The translations under genes and the position numbers were made by a program. This document shows positions 16,645-26,000 of a stretch of 64,000 nt of DNA, one piece after another; within the stretch, counting starts at the first letter, position 1; every line of letters starts with the position of its first letter. Under the pieces are notes generated by a model. That model was not told the origin of the DNA, ran no database searches, and worked only from the letters and a program-made list of their open reading frames with translations. Source of the DNA: CAZRUA01 sp964603125 (GTDB lineage: Bacteria; Bacteroidota; Bacteroidia; B-17B0; Aurantibacillaceae); the NCBI GenBank assembly GCA_964603125.1, contig CAZRUA010000003.1:1-64000 (forward strand). Direction: 5' to 3'.

Positions 16645-17859
16645 ATGAAAGTTGGAATTTATATTCCTGGTATTGGACAATCTTTTGTGTCCGAATCTGT
16701 TGAGAAATACGCTGAACGTTTAATGAATGAAATGCATTACGCAACTGTTGGTAAGAAGTATGAGCTAAAATCTGAAAAGGTTAAATATTCAAATGAAAGA
16801 TATAGTAATGTTGTTAGTATTTGCGAAACTGGCGAATCCTCCAAAGTAGTTTACAAATTATATGATTTTAATTACCATGCATTACTAACGGATAAGTTTA
16901 ATCGACAATCGATAATTCTGAAAAATATTTGGTTGTTTTTTGTTGTTCTTCGAAAGTTTCCACAAGTAATATTTAGAGTATTTAAGCCATCTAGCCACAA
17001 TCGTTCTTACCAAACGCTATACATGTTTGGTATATTTTTATTAATGGCTTTTGCGGTGCTAATCATGCTTCCTGCAACTATTGGCGCTGTTGGCGATTTA
17101 TGGAATGATCCAAACGGTAGTGGTATTTTAGGTGCTGTTAAAAATAAAATTACAACTCGAGATATTCCTTTTGTCTCAATCCGCGCAATTCAAGAATTTT
17201 CAGCATTAATTTTATCTCTTACCTCTTTGTTAATTGTGTTTGTTCCTAATTCAAAAGTGCTTGTTTTAGATTTAGCTACCGAGTTTGTTTGTGTAAACGG
17301 ATATATACAAGATGGGGCACAAAAGCAATTCTTACAAGGTAATTTAGAATTACTGGTTGATCATATTTCTGAAGTTGAAGGCGATTGTAAAATTCATATA
17401 CACTCATATAGTTACGGAAGTATAATTGCTTTGGATTATATTTTTCCTTTTGGTAGCAGGGTAACTAAGAATTCAGAAAAAATGTGTGAAGCGATTGTTA
17501 CTATTGGCGCTCCAGTTGAGTTTTTAAAATCGTATTATACTCAGTTTTATGAGAATAGAAGTATGGTAATGGATGATAAAATTACATGGTTAAATATTTA
17601 CTCTAGCACTGATGTATTCGCGTCAAATTTCAGAAATGATTTAAAAATTGGAGAAGCTCAGTTTGGAATCAAGCATTCAAAAACTATACCTATCAACTTA
17701 AATTATGAAGTTATACCTAAGATAAAGAATGGTTTTGTTGGCTTTTTTATGTTAAGTGGGGTAAAAGCACATGGCATGTATTGGGATCAGAGTACTCAGG
17801 GACAAAGCTGTTTAAGGCTGATTCATGATGAAATGGTAAATAGAAATTATTTTAATTAG
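16645..17859 (+). CDS. Membrane-anchored alpha/beta-hydrolase-like protein, unknown function
   Basis: A 404-residue protein I do not recognise. It opens with MKVGIYIPGIGQSF, reminiscent of the first strand and loop of lipase-like alpha/beta hydrolases. There are two hydrophobic segments (about residues 128-148 and 187-205), both likely membrane-spanning, and then IHIHSYSYGSIIALDYIF (from about residue 252). This has the shape of a nucleophile elbow but with Ser instead of the first Gly of G-x-S-x-G. Later VTIGAPVEFLKSYY resembles the T-x-G-x-P motif of lipases and PGAP1-like hydrolases. A C-terminal His candidate is KAHGMYWD. A membrane lipase or esterase is the best guess. It has its own promoter and converges on the next gene 4 nt away. 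Confidence 0.6.
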   Translation: MKVGIYIPGIGQSFVSESVEKYAERLMNEMHYATVGKKYELKSEKVKYSNERYSNVVSICETGESSKVVYKLYDFNYHALLTDKFNRQSIILKNIWLFFVVLRKFPQVIFRVFKPSSHNRSYQTLYMFGIFLLMAFAVLIMLPATIGAVGDLWNDPNGSGILGAVKNKITTRDIPFVSIRAIQEFSALILSLTSLLIVFVPNSKVLVLDLATEFVCVNGYIQDGAQKQFLQGNLELLVDHISEVEGDCKIHIHSYSYGSIIALDYIFPFGSRVTKNSEKMCEAIVTIGAPVEFLKSYYTQFYENRSMVMDDKITWLNIYSSTDVFASNFRNDLKIGEAQFGIKHSKTIPINLNYEVIPKIKNGFVGFFMLSGVKAHGMYWDQSTQGQSCLRLIHDEMVNRNYFN

Positions 17860-17863
17860 TTTT

Positions 17864-18337
17864 CTATAATCCTTCAATATCCTTCCAAAAGTCAGCTCTT
17901 AAATCTTCGTGTAAACTGCCAATTAAAGTGTCAATTTTTTTGAGTTGTTGGTCATACATGTTTACCAGAAGCTGACTTTTATGAATCGGGATTTTTGCTT
18001 CTTTAATTTTTTGGCAAAAATAAATATGCAGCTCTGCCGCAGCGGCTTTGTCGCCAATATACTTGCAGTATTTACTGATTAAGCGTAAAATTTTGCGCAA
18101 ACTTTTCTTTGTATAGTAAAGATTGGTTTGTGATTTTAAATCTTCAAAATTAAAATCAATTTCTTCTTTAACGGCTGTAATAAAGCTTTGTTTGTCGTGT
18201 GCTTGGAATAAGAGGTAATCTAAAAATTCCTTGTTGTCTTTTTTGTATTTAGCAATACTCAAACATATCTCCACCAATTGCTTTTGAGGTAATTCGTTTA
18301 GTTCTTTTTTAAGTTCGCTGATGCTAGATACTTTCAA
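17864..18337 (-). CDS. Conserved hypothetical helical protein
   Basis: A 157-residue soluble, strongly helical, Lys-rich protein with no signal peptide. The N-terminal pattern ELKKELNELPQKQLVEICLSIAKYKKDNKEFLDYLLF looks like a conserved Bacteroidota family of unknown function (similar in style to DUF6155, not confirmed). No catalytic motif is visible. It lies downstream of the multiheme cytochrome gene on the same strand with a 40-bp gap, so it may be co-transcribed, but nothing else links the two. Confidence 0.65.
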   Translation of the reverse strand: MKVSSISELKKELNELPQKQLVEICLSIAKYKKDNKEFLDYLLFQAHDKQSFITAVKEEIDFNFEDLKSQTNLYYTKKSLRKILRLISKYCKYIGDKAAAAELHIYFCQKIKEAKIPIHKSQLLVNMYDQQLKKIDTLIGSLHEDLRADFWKDIEGL

Positions 18338-18377
18338 GGCTTATTTCATTAAGTCAAATTACATGCTGAACGTTGAA

Positions 18378-20324
18378 TTATTCTCGAATTACCTTTTCGT
18401 AAAGCACTTGTTTGCCATCAAAAATTTCTACGTAGTAAATCCCTCTTGTGTCAGGCAGTGTAAGCTGAATAGGGCTCATTAAATTGTTTTCAATTTTTTG
18501 AACCAATTGCCCTGTTGATGTGTAAACGCTAACATTTTTTAATGCAAAGTTTTTAGGAACATAAATACTAATATTTCCATCGCTCGTTGGGTCCGGACTA
18601 ATTACAAAATTGTTTTTGTAATAAGATTTAATGTTTACAGTAATATTTGTTACCGAGTCACAACCTACAAGTGAAGGGGCTTTATTAGCGGCATTATACA
18701 TGGCTTTAAAACTGTCAATCGGCGCACTTGAGTAGCTAAACATTTCCGCTAAATATGCTGGAGGAACTGGCTGATAATACACTTTAGTTACAATTTTAAA
18801 CGAAGATGTATATCCATTTAATGGAATGTGGTAATGCACAACATCTCTACCATTTCCTTCTGATCCGTTGGAGAATTTATTGAAGTCTGGGTCAGATTCA
18901 GCGTCTCCAACTATTTTTATTGTATCATACATTGGTGCTGTTGTTAAAAAGCCTTCAGGTACTAAACGATTATCTTTTAAAAGTGTATCGGCTCTTTCTA
19001 ACACTGTCGTCTTATTTTTATTTACATCACCCATTACCATCTCATATATCTGAGCTTGTTGTTCGCTGTTTATAATGTTGTAATGTTTTTCAAATGGGTT
19101 ATCAATATTTTTAACCTCGTAGTTCGAATCAAACATTCCTGATTCGAAAATGGTATCATTTACCGAACCAACCACTGCCATTTGAAGCACGGCTCTTCTG
19201 GCAGGATAACCTGAAGGAAATTTATGTCCAGCTTTATTTAATAATCTTACTCTAACAAAAGCACTATCGTTACTAACACTGTCAAGCAACAAATCAACAT
19301 CAAGTGTATTATATCTTAAATTATCTGTTGTTATTGCAAGTGTAGAATCAAAGTTTTTATCTGGAGTTTTAATGCCTAATTTACTTTTGTTTTGTTTTAT
19401 CAAACCAATCATAAATGTATTGCCTCCTTGAAATTTATGTTGATTGAATGGGAAACGCTTTTGAATGTTTAAGTATTGGTTTGCAATTCTTATTGAATCA
19501 GATGATTGAGGCATATGACAAGCTTGGCAAGTTATATTGTCTTGTGATGCAGCGGAATTTAACCACTCATGATAGGTTGCTTGCTCTGTAAATGTTCTCC
19601 CTGTTGGTACGCCTAGTAAGTCAACCGACTGCGTTTGCAAAGTATGGCATGGTGAACAGAATTTAGATTCGCTTACATGTGAGCTATGGGTTGGTAAAAA
19701 ACCAACATATAATTGCATTGGTCCAACGATTGGATTTAAGAAAGGACCATACTCAACTTTATTTGTATCATACGGAATATTACCCGAAAACATATTGCCA
19801 AGTCCATTTGGGCCAATTGTATGACAACCGCTGCAAGATACGCCGTCAATACCTAATGTATCATTATCTAAATCAGCAATGGTATAATGTTGGTAACCTT
19901 TAAAAAACGATGTGTAATGTCCCATTGGTGCGTGACATGAGGTACATTTATCTTGAAGTTCTAATGAGTGAGCTGGATTTACTAATATTTCATGACTTAC
20001 TTTTGCTCTCCACAATGGGTCACGTGCTGAGTTGGCCATCATCGTTGCTTCCCAATCATCCAACAAATTAATGCTCTCTCCAGTTGAAGTAATATTAGCG
20101 TAATTTAATGAGTCATATCCATGGCAATTACGGCAATGTTCATGTGTTAAAAAATATTCTCCTGGTGCAATAGGCACGCTTAATTCGTTTTGTAAGGTTT
20201 TGGCTTCTTTTTCCGAGTGAAATTTCTTTTTCACAGGCTCATCAATAACAAATGCTTTATTAATAGCGCTTAGCAGCACTACGCAAAATAAAAGAGAAAA
20301 CAGAATTAGTTTTTTTAAGCGCAT
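18378..20324 (-). CDS. Pentaheme cytochrome c-like protein with T9SS sorting domain
   Basis: A 648-residue exported protein (signal peptide MRLKKLILFSLLFCVVLLSA). Five CxxCH haem-binding motifs are visible in order: CRNCH, CTSCH, CSGCH, CSPCH and CQACH. This pattern matches cytochrome c554/multihaem family proteins. After the haem half comes a beta-rich region (about residues 340-570), and then a typical T9SS type-A C-terminal domain (VISPDPTSDGNISI ... VSVYTSTGQLVQ ... YYVEIFDGKQVLYEKVIRE). The protein is therefore predicted to be delivered to the cell surface or secreted, suggesting extracellular or outer-surface electron transfer. The gene stands alone between recX and a hypothetical gene. 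No partner oxidoreductase is nearby. Confidence 0.85.
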   Translation of the reverse strand: MRLKKLILFSLLFCVVLLSAINKAFVIDEPVKKKFHSEKEAKTLQNELSVPIAPGEYFLTHEHCRNCHGYDSLNYANITSTGESINLLDDWEATMMANSARDPLWRAKVSHEILVNPAHSLELQDKCTSCHAPMGHYTSFFKGYQHYTIADLDNDTLGIDGVSCSGCHTIGPNGLGNMFSGNIPYDTNKVEYGPFLNPIVGPMQLYVGFLPTHSSHVSESKFCSPCHTLQTQSVDLLGVPTGRTFTEQATYHEWLNSAASQDNITCQACHMPQSSDSIRIANQYLNIQKRFPFNQHKFQGGNTFMIGLIKQNKSKLGIKTPDKNFDSTLAITTDNLRYNTLDVDLLLDSVSNDSAFVRVRLLNKAGHKFPSGYPARRAVLQMAVVGSVNDTIFESGMFDSNYEVKNIDNPFEKHYNIINSEQQAQIYEMVMGDVNKNKTTVLERADTLLKDNRLVPEGFLTTAPMYDTIKIVGDAESDPDFNKFSNGSEGNGRDVVHYHIPLNGYTSSFKIVTKVYYQPVPPAYLAEMFSYSSAPIDSFKAMYNAANKAPSLVGCDSVTNITVNIKSYYKNNFVISPDPTSDGNISIYVPKNFALKNVSVYTSTGQLVQKIENNLMSPIQLTLPDTRGIYYVEIFDGKQVLYEKVIRE

Positions 20325-20396
20325 GACATTTGTTTTTAAGAATCAACAAAGTTAATTTACCAAACAAATATAGCGTTTGAAACATTAAAATTGAAA

Positions 20397-20897
20397 TTAA
20401 TCTTCCGAAAAATGACTTTTCTCAATTCCTTTTAATACATCTATAATCAAATCCTGCTCAAATCCTCTGCTATATGCATATTGCAGCAGTTTGTAATGTC
20501 TTTTTACGCTGTTTTTTTCTTTCAGTTCTCGAGCTTTTTTCTCTAATACAACTTTTAGTGTTGTTAAATAATCATCTTCATTAATAAGACTTAAAGCCTT
20601 TTTAATACAAACATCAGGAACTTTTTTTTGCTTCAGTTCCACTTTTATTTTTACTCGCCCCCACTTTTTAACTCTAAATTTCCCTCCTGCAAAGGCTATT
20701 GCAAAACGCTCCTCATTTAAAAAATTCTGACTAATTAATTCCGAAATAATATTTTCAACAGCATCGGGCCATAGTCCCCATGAGTAAAGCTTATCCCTGC
20801 ATTCTTGCTGCGACCTTTCTTGATAAGCACACCAACTCTGCATTTTTATAAATGCAGCATTTGGGTCAGTGATTTTTATAGGTTCTTTGTTTACCAT
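20397..20897 (-). CDS. recX: Regulatory protein RecX
   Basis: A 166-residue RecX, which modulates RecA filament activity. It shows the three-helix repeat pattern: the N-terminal CAYQERSQQECRDKLYSWG, the central ISQNFLNEERFAIAFAGGKFRVKKWGRVKIKVELKQKKV, and the C-terminal YAYSRGFEQDLIIDVLKG. The length is typical. recA is not in the window. The start ATG 20897 follows a TAAGTTTG box on the minus strand (20915-20922) that abuts the promoter of the divergent MFS gene, so the two genes may compete for polymerase. Confidence 0.9.
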   Translation of the reverse strand: MVNKEPIKITDPNAAFIKMQSWCAYQERSQQECRDKLYSWGLWPDAVENIISELISQNFLNEERFAIAFAGGKFRVKKWGRVKIKVELKQKKVPDVCIKKALSLINEDDYLTTLKVVLEKKARELKEKNSVKRHYKLLQYAYSRGFEQDLIIDVLKGIEKSHFSED

Positions 20898-20914
20898 TAA
20901 TAATTTTAACTTTG
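20886..20914 (+). promoter_or_regulatory. Promoter of MFS transporter operon
   Basis: TTTG at 20886-20889, a 17-nt spacer, then TAACTTTG at 20907-20914. The predicted start is near 20921 and supports the TTG start codon at 20936. The element reaches into the first codons of recX. Confidence 0.6.
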
Positions 20915-20947
20915 CAAACTTAATTAATAACTGCCTTGAAAAACAAA
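20915..20947 (-). promoter_or_regulatory. Promoter of recX, abutting the opposing promoter
   Basis: On the minus strand TAAGTTTG (20922-20915) has TTTG (20947-20944) 21 nt upstream. With the plus-strand box it forms the near-palindrome TAACTTTGCAAACTTA (20907-20922), so the two -7 boxes touch head to head. Confidence 0.55.
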
Positions 20948-22192
20948 AAAGCTTTTAATTTAATTTTGCTTGCAAATATCGTTTCTGGTTTTGCTCAAGG
21001 TATAAGTATGCTGAGTATTCCTTGGTATTACAGTAAAGTGGTGCATCAAGAAAGTTTTTTTGGATGGGCTTATTTAGTGGTCACCATTATTAGTTTGTTT
21101 TGGAGTATGTATTGCGGCACATTAATCGATAAGTATAATCGCAAAACAATTTTCATATATCTCAATGTAGTTGGAGGAATAATTTTACTAAGTGTTTCAG
21201 CATTGATGTTTGGAACTCAGCAGCTTAATAATTGGCTTATTTTATTGGTGTTCGCAACAACCATAATGGTTTGGAACATGCATTATCCAGCTTTGTATGC
21301 ACTTGGACATGAGTTAATGGAGAAGGATAATTTTGGGAAGTTTAATTCGGCACTCGAAATTCAGGGGCAATCAACAACAATTGCAGCCGGTGCAGTTGGC
21401 GCTATGTTATTGCAGGGTGTTGATGAAAGCAATTTTACATTATTAGGAATGACTTTCGGACACATTCAAATTAGCAAATGGGATTTAAACGAAATATTTT
21501 TGATGGATGGAATAACTTACCTATTGGCAATTATTTTAATTTCCATGGTGAAGTATTCTCCTCTAATAAAAGAAAAAACTCAGCCTGAAAGCGTTATTAC
21601 TAGACTGGTTCAAGGTTTCGCATATTTAAAAAATAATAAGGCAACCTTTGTCTTTGGTTTAGCTTCATATTCAATATTTGCTGTATTGTTAGTTGAAGTA
21701 CATTTGTTATTGGCGTGGTATGTAAATAATCATTTAGGTAAAACAGCTGACGTTTATAGTTTTGCCGAAATATTCTATTCCATCGGTGCTTTGTTCGCTG
21801 GTATTGCTATACGTAAAATATTTGCTAAGTCTAATACAGTTAAGGCTGTATTAATCTTAATGGCTATAACCACAATTGTATTAATGGTAGCTGCCGGAAC
21901 GAAAAGTGTTATTGTTTTTTACATGTTTAGTTTAGCTATTGGTGTTACAAACGCTGGTACACGTGTGTTACGATTGACATGGTTGTTTAATAAAGTCCCT
22001 AATCATTTAATGGGTAGAGTAGGTGGGGTATTCGGGGCTTTAAATATTTTTCAACGCATGGTATTAATTGCTGTGTTTTCTATTCCTTTTTTTAGCATTG
22101 GAAGTCATGTAACATTGGCTTATTTCATTTCTGGAGTATTTATACTTTTGAATTTTCTGGTAATATTAAAGTTTTATAAAAAATTAATTTAG
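20936..22192 (+). CDS. Major facilitator superfamily transporter
   Basis: A 418-residue integral membrane protein with about 12 hydrophobic segments. It has the MFS loop 2-3 signature variant YCGTLIDKYNRKTIF (G-x-L-x-D-R-like), supporting a proton-coupled efflux or uptake permease. The style of sequence (NLILLANIVSGFAQGISMLSIPWYY; ALEIQGQSTTIAAGAVGA) resembles MFS exporters related to macrolide or enterobactin efflux, but the substrate cannot be named. The start is TTG at 20936: no ATG lies between the upstream in-frame stop and the first membrane segment, and the promoter at 20886-20914 fits. The MBL hydrolase gene follows after 4 nt, so they form an operon. Confidence 0.85.
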   Translation: MKNKKAFNLILLANIVSGFAQGISMLSIPWYYSKVVHQESFFGWAYLVVTIISLFWSMYCGTLIDKYNRKTIFIYLNVVGGIILLSVSALMFGTQQLNNWLILLVFATTIMVWNMHYPALYALGHELMEKDNFGKFNSALEIQGQSTTIAAGAVGAMLLQGVDESNFTLLGMTFGHIQISKWDLNEIFLMDGITYLLAIILISMVKYSPLIKEKTQPESVITRLVQGFAYLKNNKATFVFGLASYSIFAVLLVEVHLLLAWYVNNHLGKTADVYSFAEIFYSIGALFAGIAIRKIFAKSNTVKAVLILMAITTIVLMVAAGTKSVIVFYMFSLAIGVTNAGTRVLRLTWLFNKVPNHLMGRVGGVFGALNIFQRMVLIAVFSIPFFSIGSHVTLAYFISGVFILLNFLVILKFYKKLI

Positions 22193-22196
22193 AATA

Positions 22197-22832
22197 ATGC
22201 AAGTACAAAAATTTACTTTCGGTCCTTTTCAAGAAAATACTTACGTTTTATCTGATGAAACCAAATCTGCTGTAATCATTGACCCGGGCTGTTTTACAGC
22301 TCAAGAAGAAAATGAACTTCAAAGTTTTATTTCAGGTCAATCGTTAAAAGTTGAAATGTTGCTAAATACTCACGCCCATCTCGATCATATTGCAGGTAAT
22401 AAATTTGTTTTTGATATATACGGTTTGCAACCAATTATGCATAAGGATGATTTGCCCATCTTAGATAATCAATTGTCTTCAAGTACCATGTATGGCTTGC
22501 CTTGTAACATTTCGCCGCGTCCTTTAAAATTTATAAGCGATGGAGAGATAATTACTTTTGGTAAAACTAATCTTAAGGTTATTCATGCTCCTGGCCACGC
22601 TCCCGGCCACGTTGTTTTTTATCATATGGAAAGCAGTGTTTTAATAAATGGTGATGTGCTTTTTAGTGGAAGTATTGGTCGCACTGATTTGCCATTAGGG
22701 AATCATGAAACACTTATAAAATCAATTAAAACCAAACTTTTTGTTTTACCTGATAATACTTTGGTTTACACAGGTCATGGTCCGGAAACAACAATTGGCC
22801 GCGAAAAAATATCAAACCCATTTTTGGTTTAG
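22197..22832 (+). CDS. MBL-fold metallohydrolase (glyoxalase II-like)
   Basis: A 211-residue cytoplasmic metallo-beta-lactamase-fold hydrolase. The dinuclear metal site is complete: THAHLDHIAG (H-x-H-x-D-H), GHAPGHVVF for the next His, GDVLFSGSIGRTDLP for the bridging Asp, and TGHGPETTIGREK near the end for the last His. This is the YcbL/GloB-like subgroup that hydrolyses hydroxyacyl thioesters. Its length is typical of short GloB-like enzymes lacking the long glutathione-binding C-domain. It is translationally close to the upstream MFS gene (4 nt). Confidence 0.9.
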   Translation: MQVQKFTFGPFQENTYVLSDETKSAVIIDPGCFTAQEENELQSFISGQSLKVEMLLNTHAHLDHIAGNKFVFDIYGLQPIMHKDDLPILDNQLSSSTMYGLPCNISPRPLKFISDGEIITFGKTNLKVIHAPGHAPGHVVFYHMESSVLINGDVLFSGSIGRTDLPLGNHETLIKSIKTKLFVLPDNTLVYTGHGPETTIGREKISNPFLV

Positions 22833-22983
22833 TTTCCTCTATCGCAATTAACATTTATTAGCTTAAAAGTCCAATATTTTCTTTTCAAAAAGTATGTAAA
22901 TTCTGCTTACTTAGCATCTTTAGTCAAAGCTTAAAACCGCCAAAATTATTGGTATGGTATTAGGTTTAAAAAATTATAATGAT

Positions 22984-22991
22984 TAAATTTG
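22984..22991 (+). promoter_or_regulatory. -7 box that argues against the TTG start of the giant SPOR gene
   Basis: TAAATTTG matches TAnnTTTG, with a TTTA-type -33 element about 17 nt upstream (near 22964). Transcription would begin near 22998, after the TTG at 22989, so translation must start later. Confidence 0.5.
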
Positions 22992-23012
22992 TATAGAGCG
23001 ATTGAACATAGC

Positions 23013-26000
23013 GTGAGGATAAAATTCATAAGCAAACACACACCCCATTTTAAGAAATTGATTTGGGTTTTTTTGCTTGTATTATGTTCATTATCAGGTA
23101 GTTTACTCGCTCAGACCCCTCTTGAAATAGAAAATAAGAAAAAGGCTAATGAGTTTTACGAGGATGAAAACTACGCCGAAGCTTACAAGATTTACTCAAA
23201 TTTAGTGGCAAATTACCCTAAAGACCCGGTTTATAATTTGCGCGTTGGGGTTTGTATTTTGTTTATTGAGGCCGATAAAAAGAGAGCTTTTCAGTATTTA
23301 GAAACGGCTAACCGAAACCCAGATGTGGAAAAAGAGGTGCTCTTTTACTTGGGAAAAGCCAATCATTTAACCTATCATTTTGATGAAGCTATCAAGTATT
23401 ACGTTAAGTATTCCAATGAAGGTTCCTCTTCTATGAAGAAGAAATTACAAGTGGATAGAGAGATTCAAGCTTGTAAAAACGGTAAGCAGCTATTGTCGAA
23501 TTTATCTCAGTTAGTTATTCTTGAAAAGAAGCAGGTAAGCGAAAGTGAGTATCATCGAAGTTATAAACTAAACGATATTGGAGGTAAACTTCTTGTTAAA
23601 GATGATATTTTTAAAACGGCTGTAGATAAAAAGAAGAAGGATAAAGGTATTGTCTTTCTTCCCAAATCAAACGATTTAATTTACATCTCAAGTTATGGTG
23701 ATAATCCTGATAATGGTAAGGATATTTACATTGTGCGAAGGTTGCCTAATGGAGAGTTTGCCAAACCACAAAACCTTGGTGCGCCTATCAACACGCCTTA
23801 TGATGAGGATTATCCGTACTTACATCCCAATGGTAAAATTTTGTACTTCGCATCTAAGGGGCATAATAGCATGGGAGGCTACGACCTGTTTAAATCAGAG
23901 TACGACGAAATAAATAAAAAATGGGGAAAGCCTGTGAACCTTGATTTCCCTATCAATACACCTGATGATGATATTTTGTTTGTAACCGATTCATTGGATA
24001 AGATAGCTTATTTTTCTTCTGGCCGTTACAGTCCAGTTGGAAAGATCGATGTTTTTAAAATTAGTACCGAACGTAAACCAGCTGATTTCGCTTACATTAA
24101 AGGTTCAATTCTAAAAAAGAAAGATGGACAAAGTATTCGTTCTAAAATTAAAGTAGTAAATATCGAAAATGGGACTTTGGTTGGTAATTATGAGGCGGGC
24201 ATGAGTGGCGATTACAGCATGAATTTGCCAAACGGTTCAAATTTATTATTCACTGTTGAAACACCTGGTTTCACAACTCAATCCGAAGGAGTTAAGATTC
24301 CTGTATCATATAGTTTTAAACCATTTAGGCAGTTAATTTCATACGAAGATGAGAAATTAGTGATTCAAAATTTATTTGATTCAGGTGCTGAAGAAATTGA
24401 TATGGCCGACTTGTACGAAAACATGGCGAGTGGCAAACCTAATGCAAACGAATTAAAAGATAAACCAAGTATAGGTTCTGATCCAAGTGTCAAAACAAAT
24501 ACGCCTGTAAAAACAAACGATCCTGTTAAAACCAATGATCCATCCAAAGATCCTACTAAAACCAACACAAATCCTAACTTAAGTCCTGAAGCTCTTTCAA
24601 AGGAAAATTATAACGAAGCGGCAAAAGATTTAAAAGAATACATGGACACGAAAAAGGAAGCTGATGAGGCTTCTGCTGTTGCTACAAGTAAAGAAACGGA
24701 ATGGGCAGAAAAGGATGGGGAGGTGAAAGAGATTTTAAAAGCTTATGACGCAGAAAAAGATCCTAAAAAGAAGGCTGAAATAGGAGAGAAGTTGGAGCGT
24801 GAAAAAGAAGCTTTAGATAAATTGGAAAGTGAAAAACTATTTGCTAAAACTTATTCGGAAGGATTGCAAGAAGATGCAAACAGAAAGAAATTAATTGCTG
24901 AAGGAACGGAGCAATATGCCAACAAATATGACGAAGCAATAAAGTCGCCTAACCCCAAGGATGCTATTGCAAAGTTAGAAGCTGAAGCAAAACGTCTTGA
25001 GAAGCTGCAAGAAGAGCCCGATAAGGCTGAAGCTTTGAAGAAAGAAATAGCTTTTAAAGAAGATGCTAAAAAGGAAGAACTAAAAGCTGCTTTAAAAGTA
25101 AAAGAAAAGTTAGAGAAAGAAAAGCTTGACTTAAACAATGATGTAAGCGCAAAGGAAACTGAATTGAAGGATACAAAGGACAAGGATATAAAGAAAAATA
25201 TACAATCCGAGATTCAAGTGATTAAAGATGAATTAGCAACTAAAAATGCTGATATCAACACAAATGATAAAAAGATAGAAATTCTAAAGGATGAGATCAA
25301 GGATTTAGAAGCTCAAACTGCTTTGGCTAGTCAAATTGATAATAAAGCAAGCAAAGATGGTGGACAGGGATTGACGTATGTAGATTCAACTGATAATACT
25401 GACCCGAAAACTAACTTAAACAAAGACCCCTCTGTTTCTAATGATCCAAAGGGTGATAATGTAAATTTCGAAAAGAAAAAAAGCGAGCTGACCGATAAAA
25501 TTTCGGTAATTGAAAATAAGGGTGCGCCGAGTTTAGAATCTGAAAAGGAAAAACAAGATGTGTTAAAGCAATATAAAGATGTTTTATTTGCTGAACGAGA
25601 AACTAAAACGGCTGAACTTTCAAAGGCAACTAAGGCCGAGGATAAAACAAAATTGAAAAAAGAAATTGATGTTTTAAACTCTGAATTAAAAAAGGTTGAT
25701 TCTAAGATAGCAGATAACAATACTCAAATTGCTAAACTTGAAAAATCAAGTTCTACGCCAGAAACGAATCCTGAAAATCCAATCAAGGATGGAGGCAATA
25801 ACCCTTCTAATAATGATGCGGTTGCTGCTGTAAATGATTTAATTAATAATGAAAAACAATTCGTTACAACAAAAGAAAACGATTTAATTAACGCGGTAAA
25901 TTATAAAAACCCCGAAGCAATAAGTTTAAAACAGCAAGCACAAAACAAAATTAACGAGGCAATTAAAAAGGATGAACAAGTTGATAGTAAATTAAACGCG

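Noticed and set aside
18868..19053. 61-codon plus-strand frame inside the cytochrome gene
   Set aside because: Antisense shadow; the cytochrome frame has five haem motifs and a T9SS domain.
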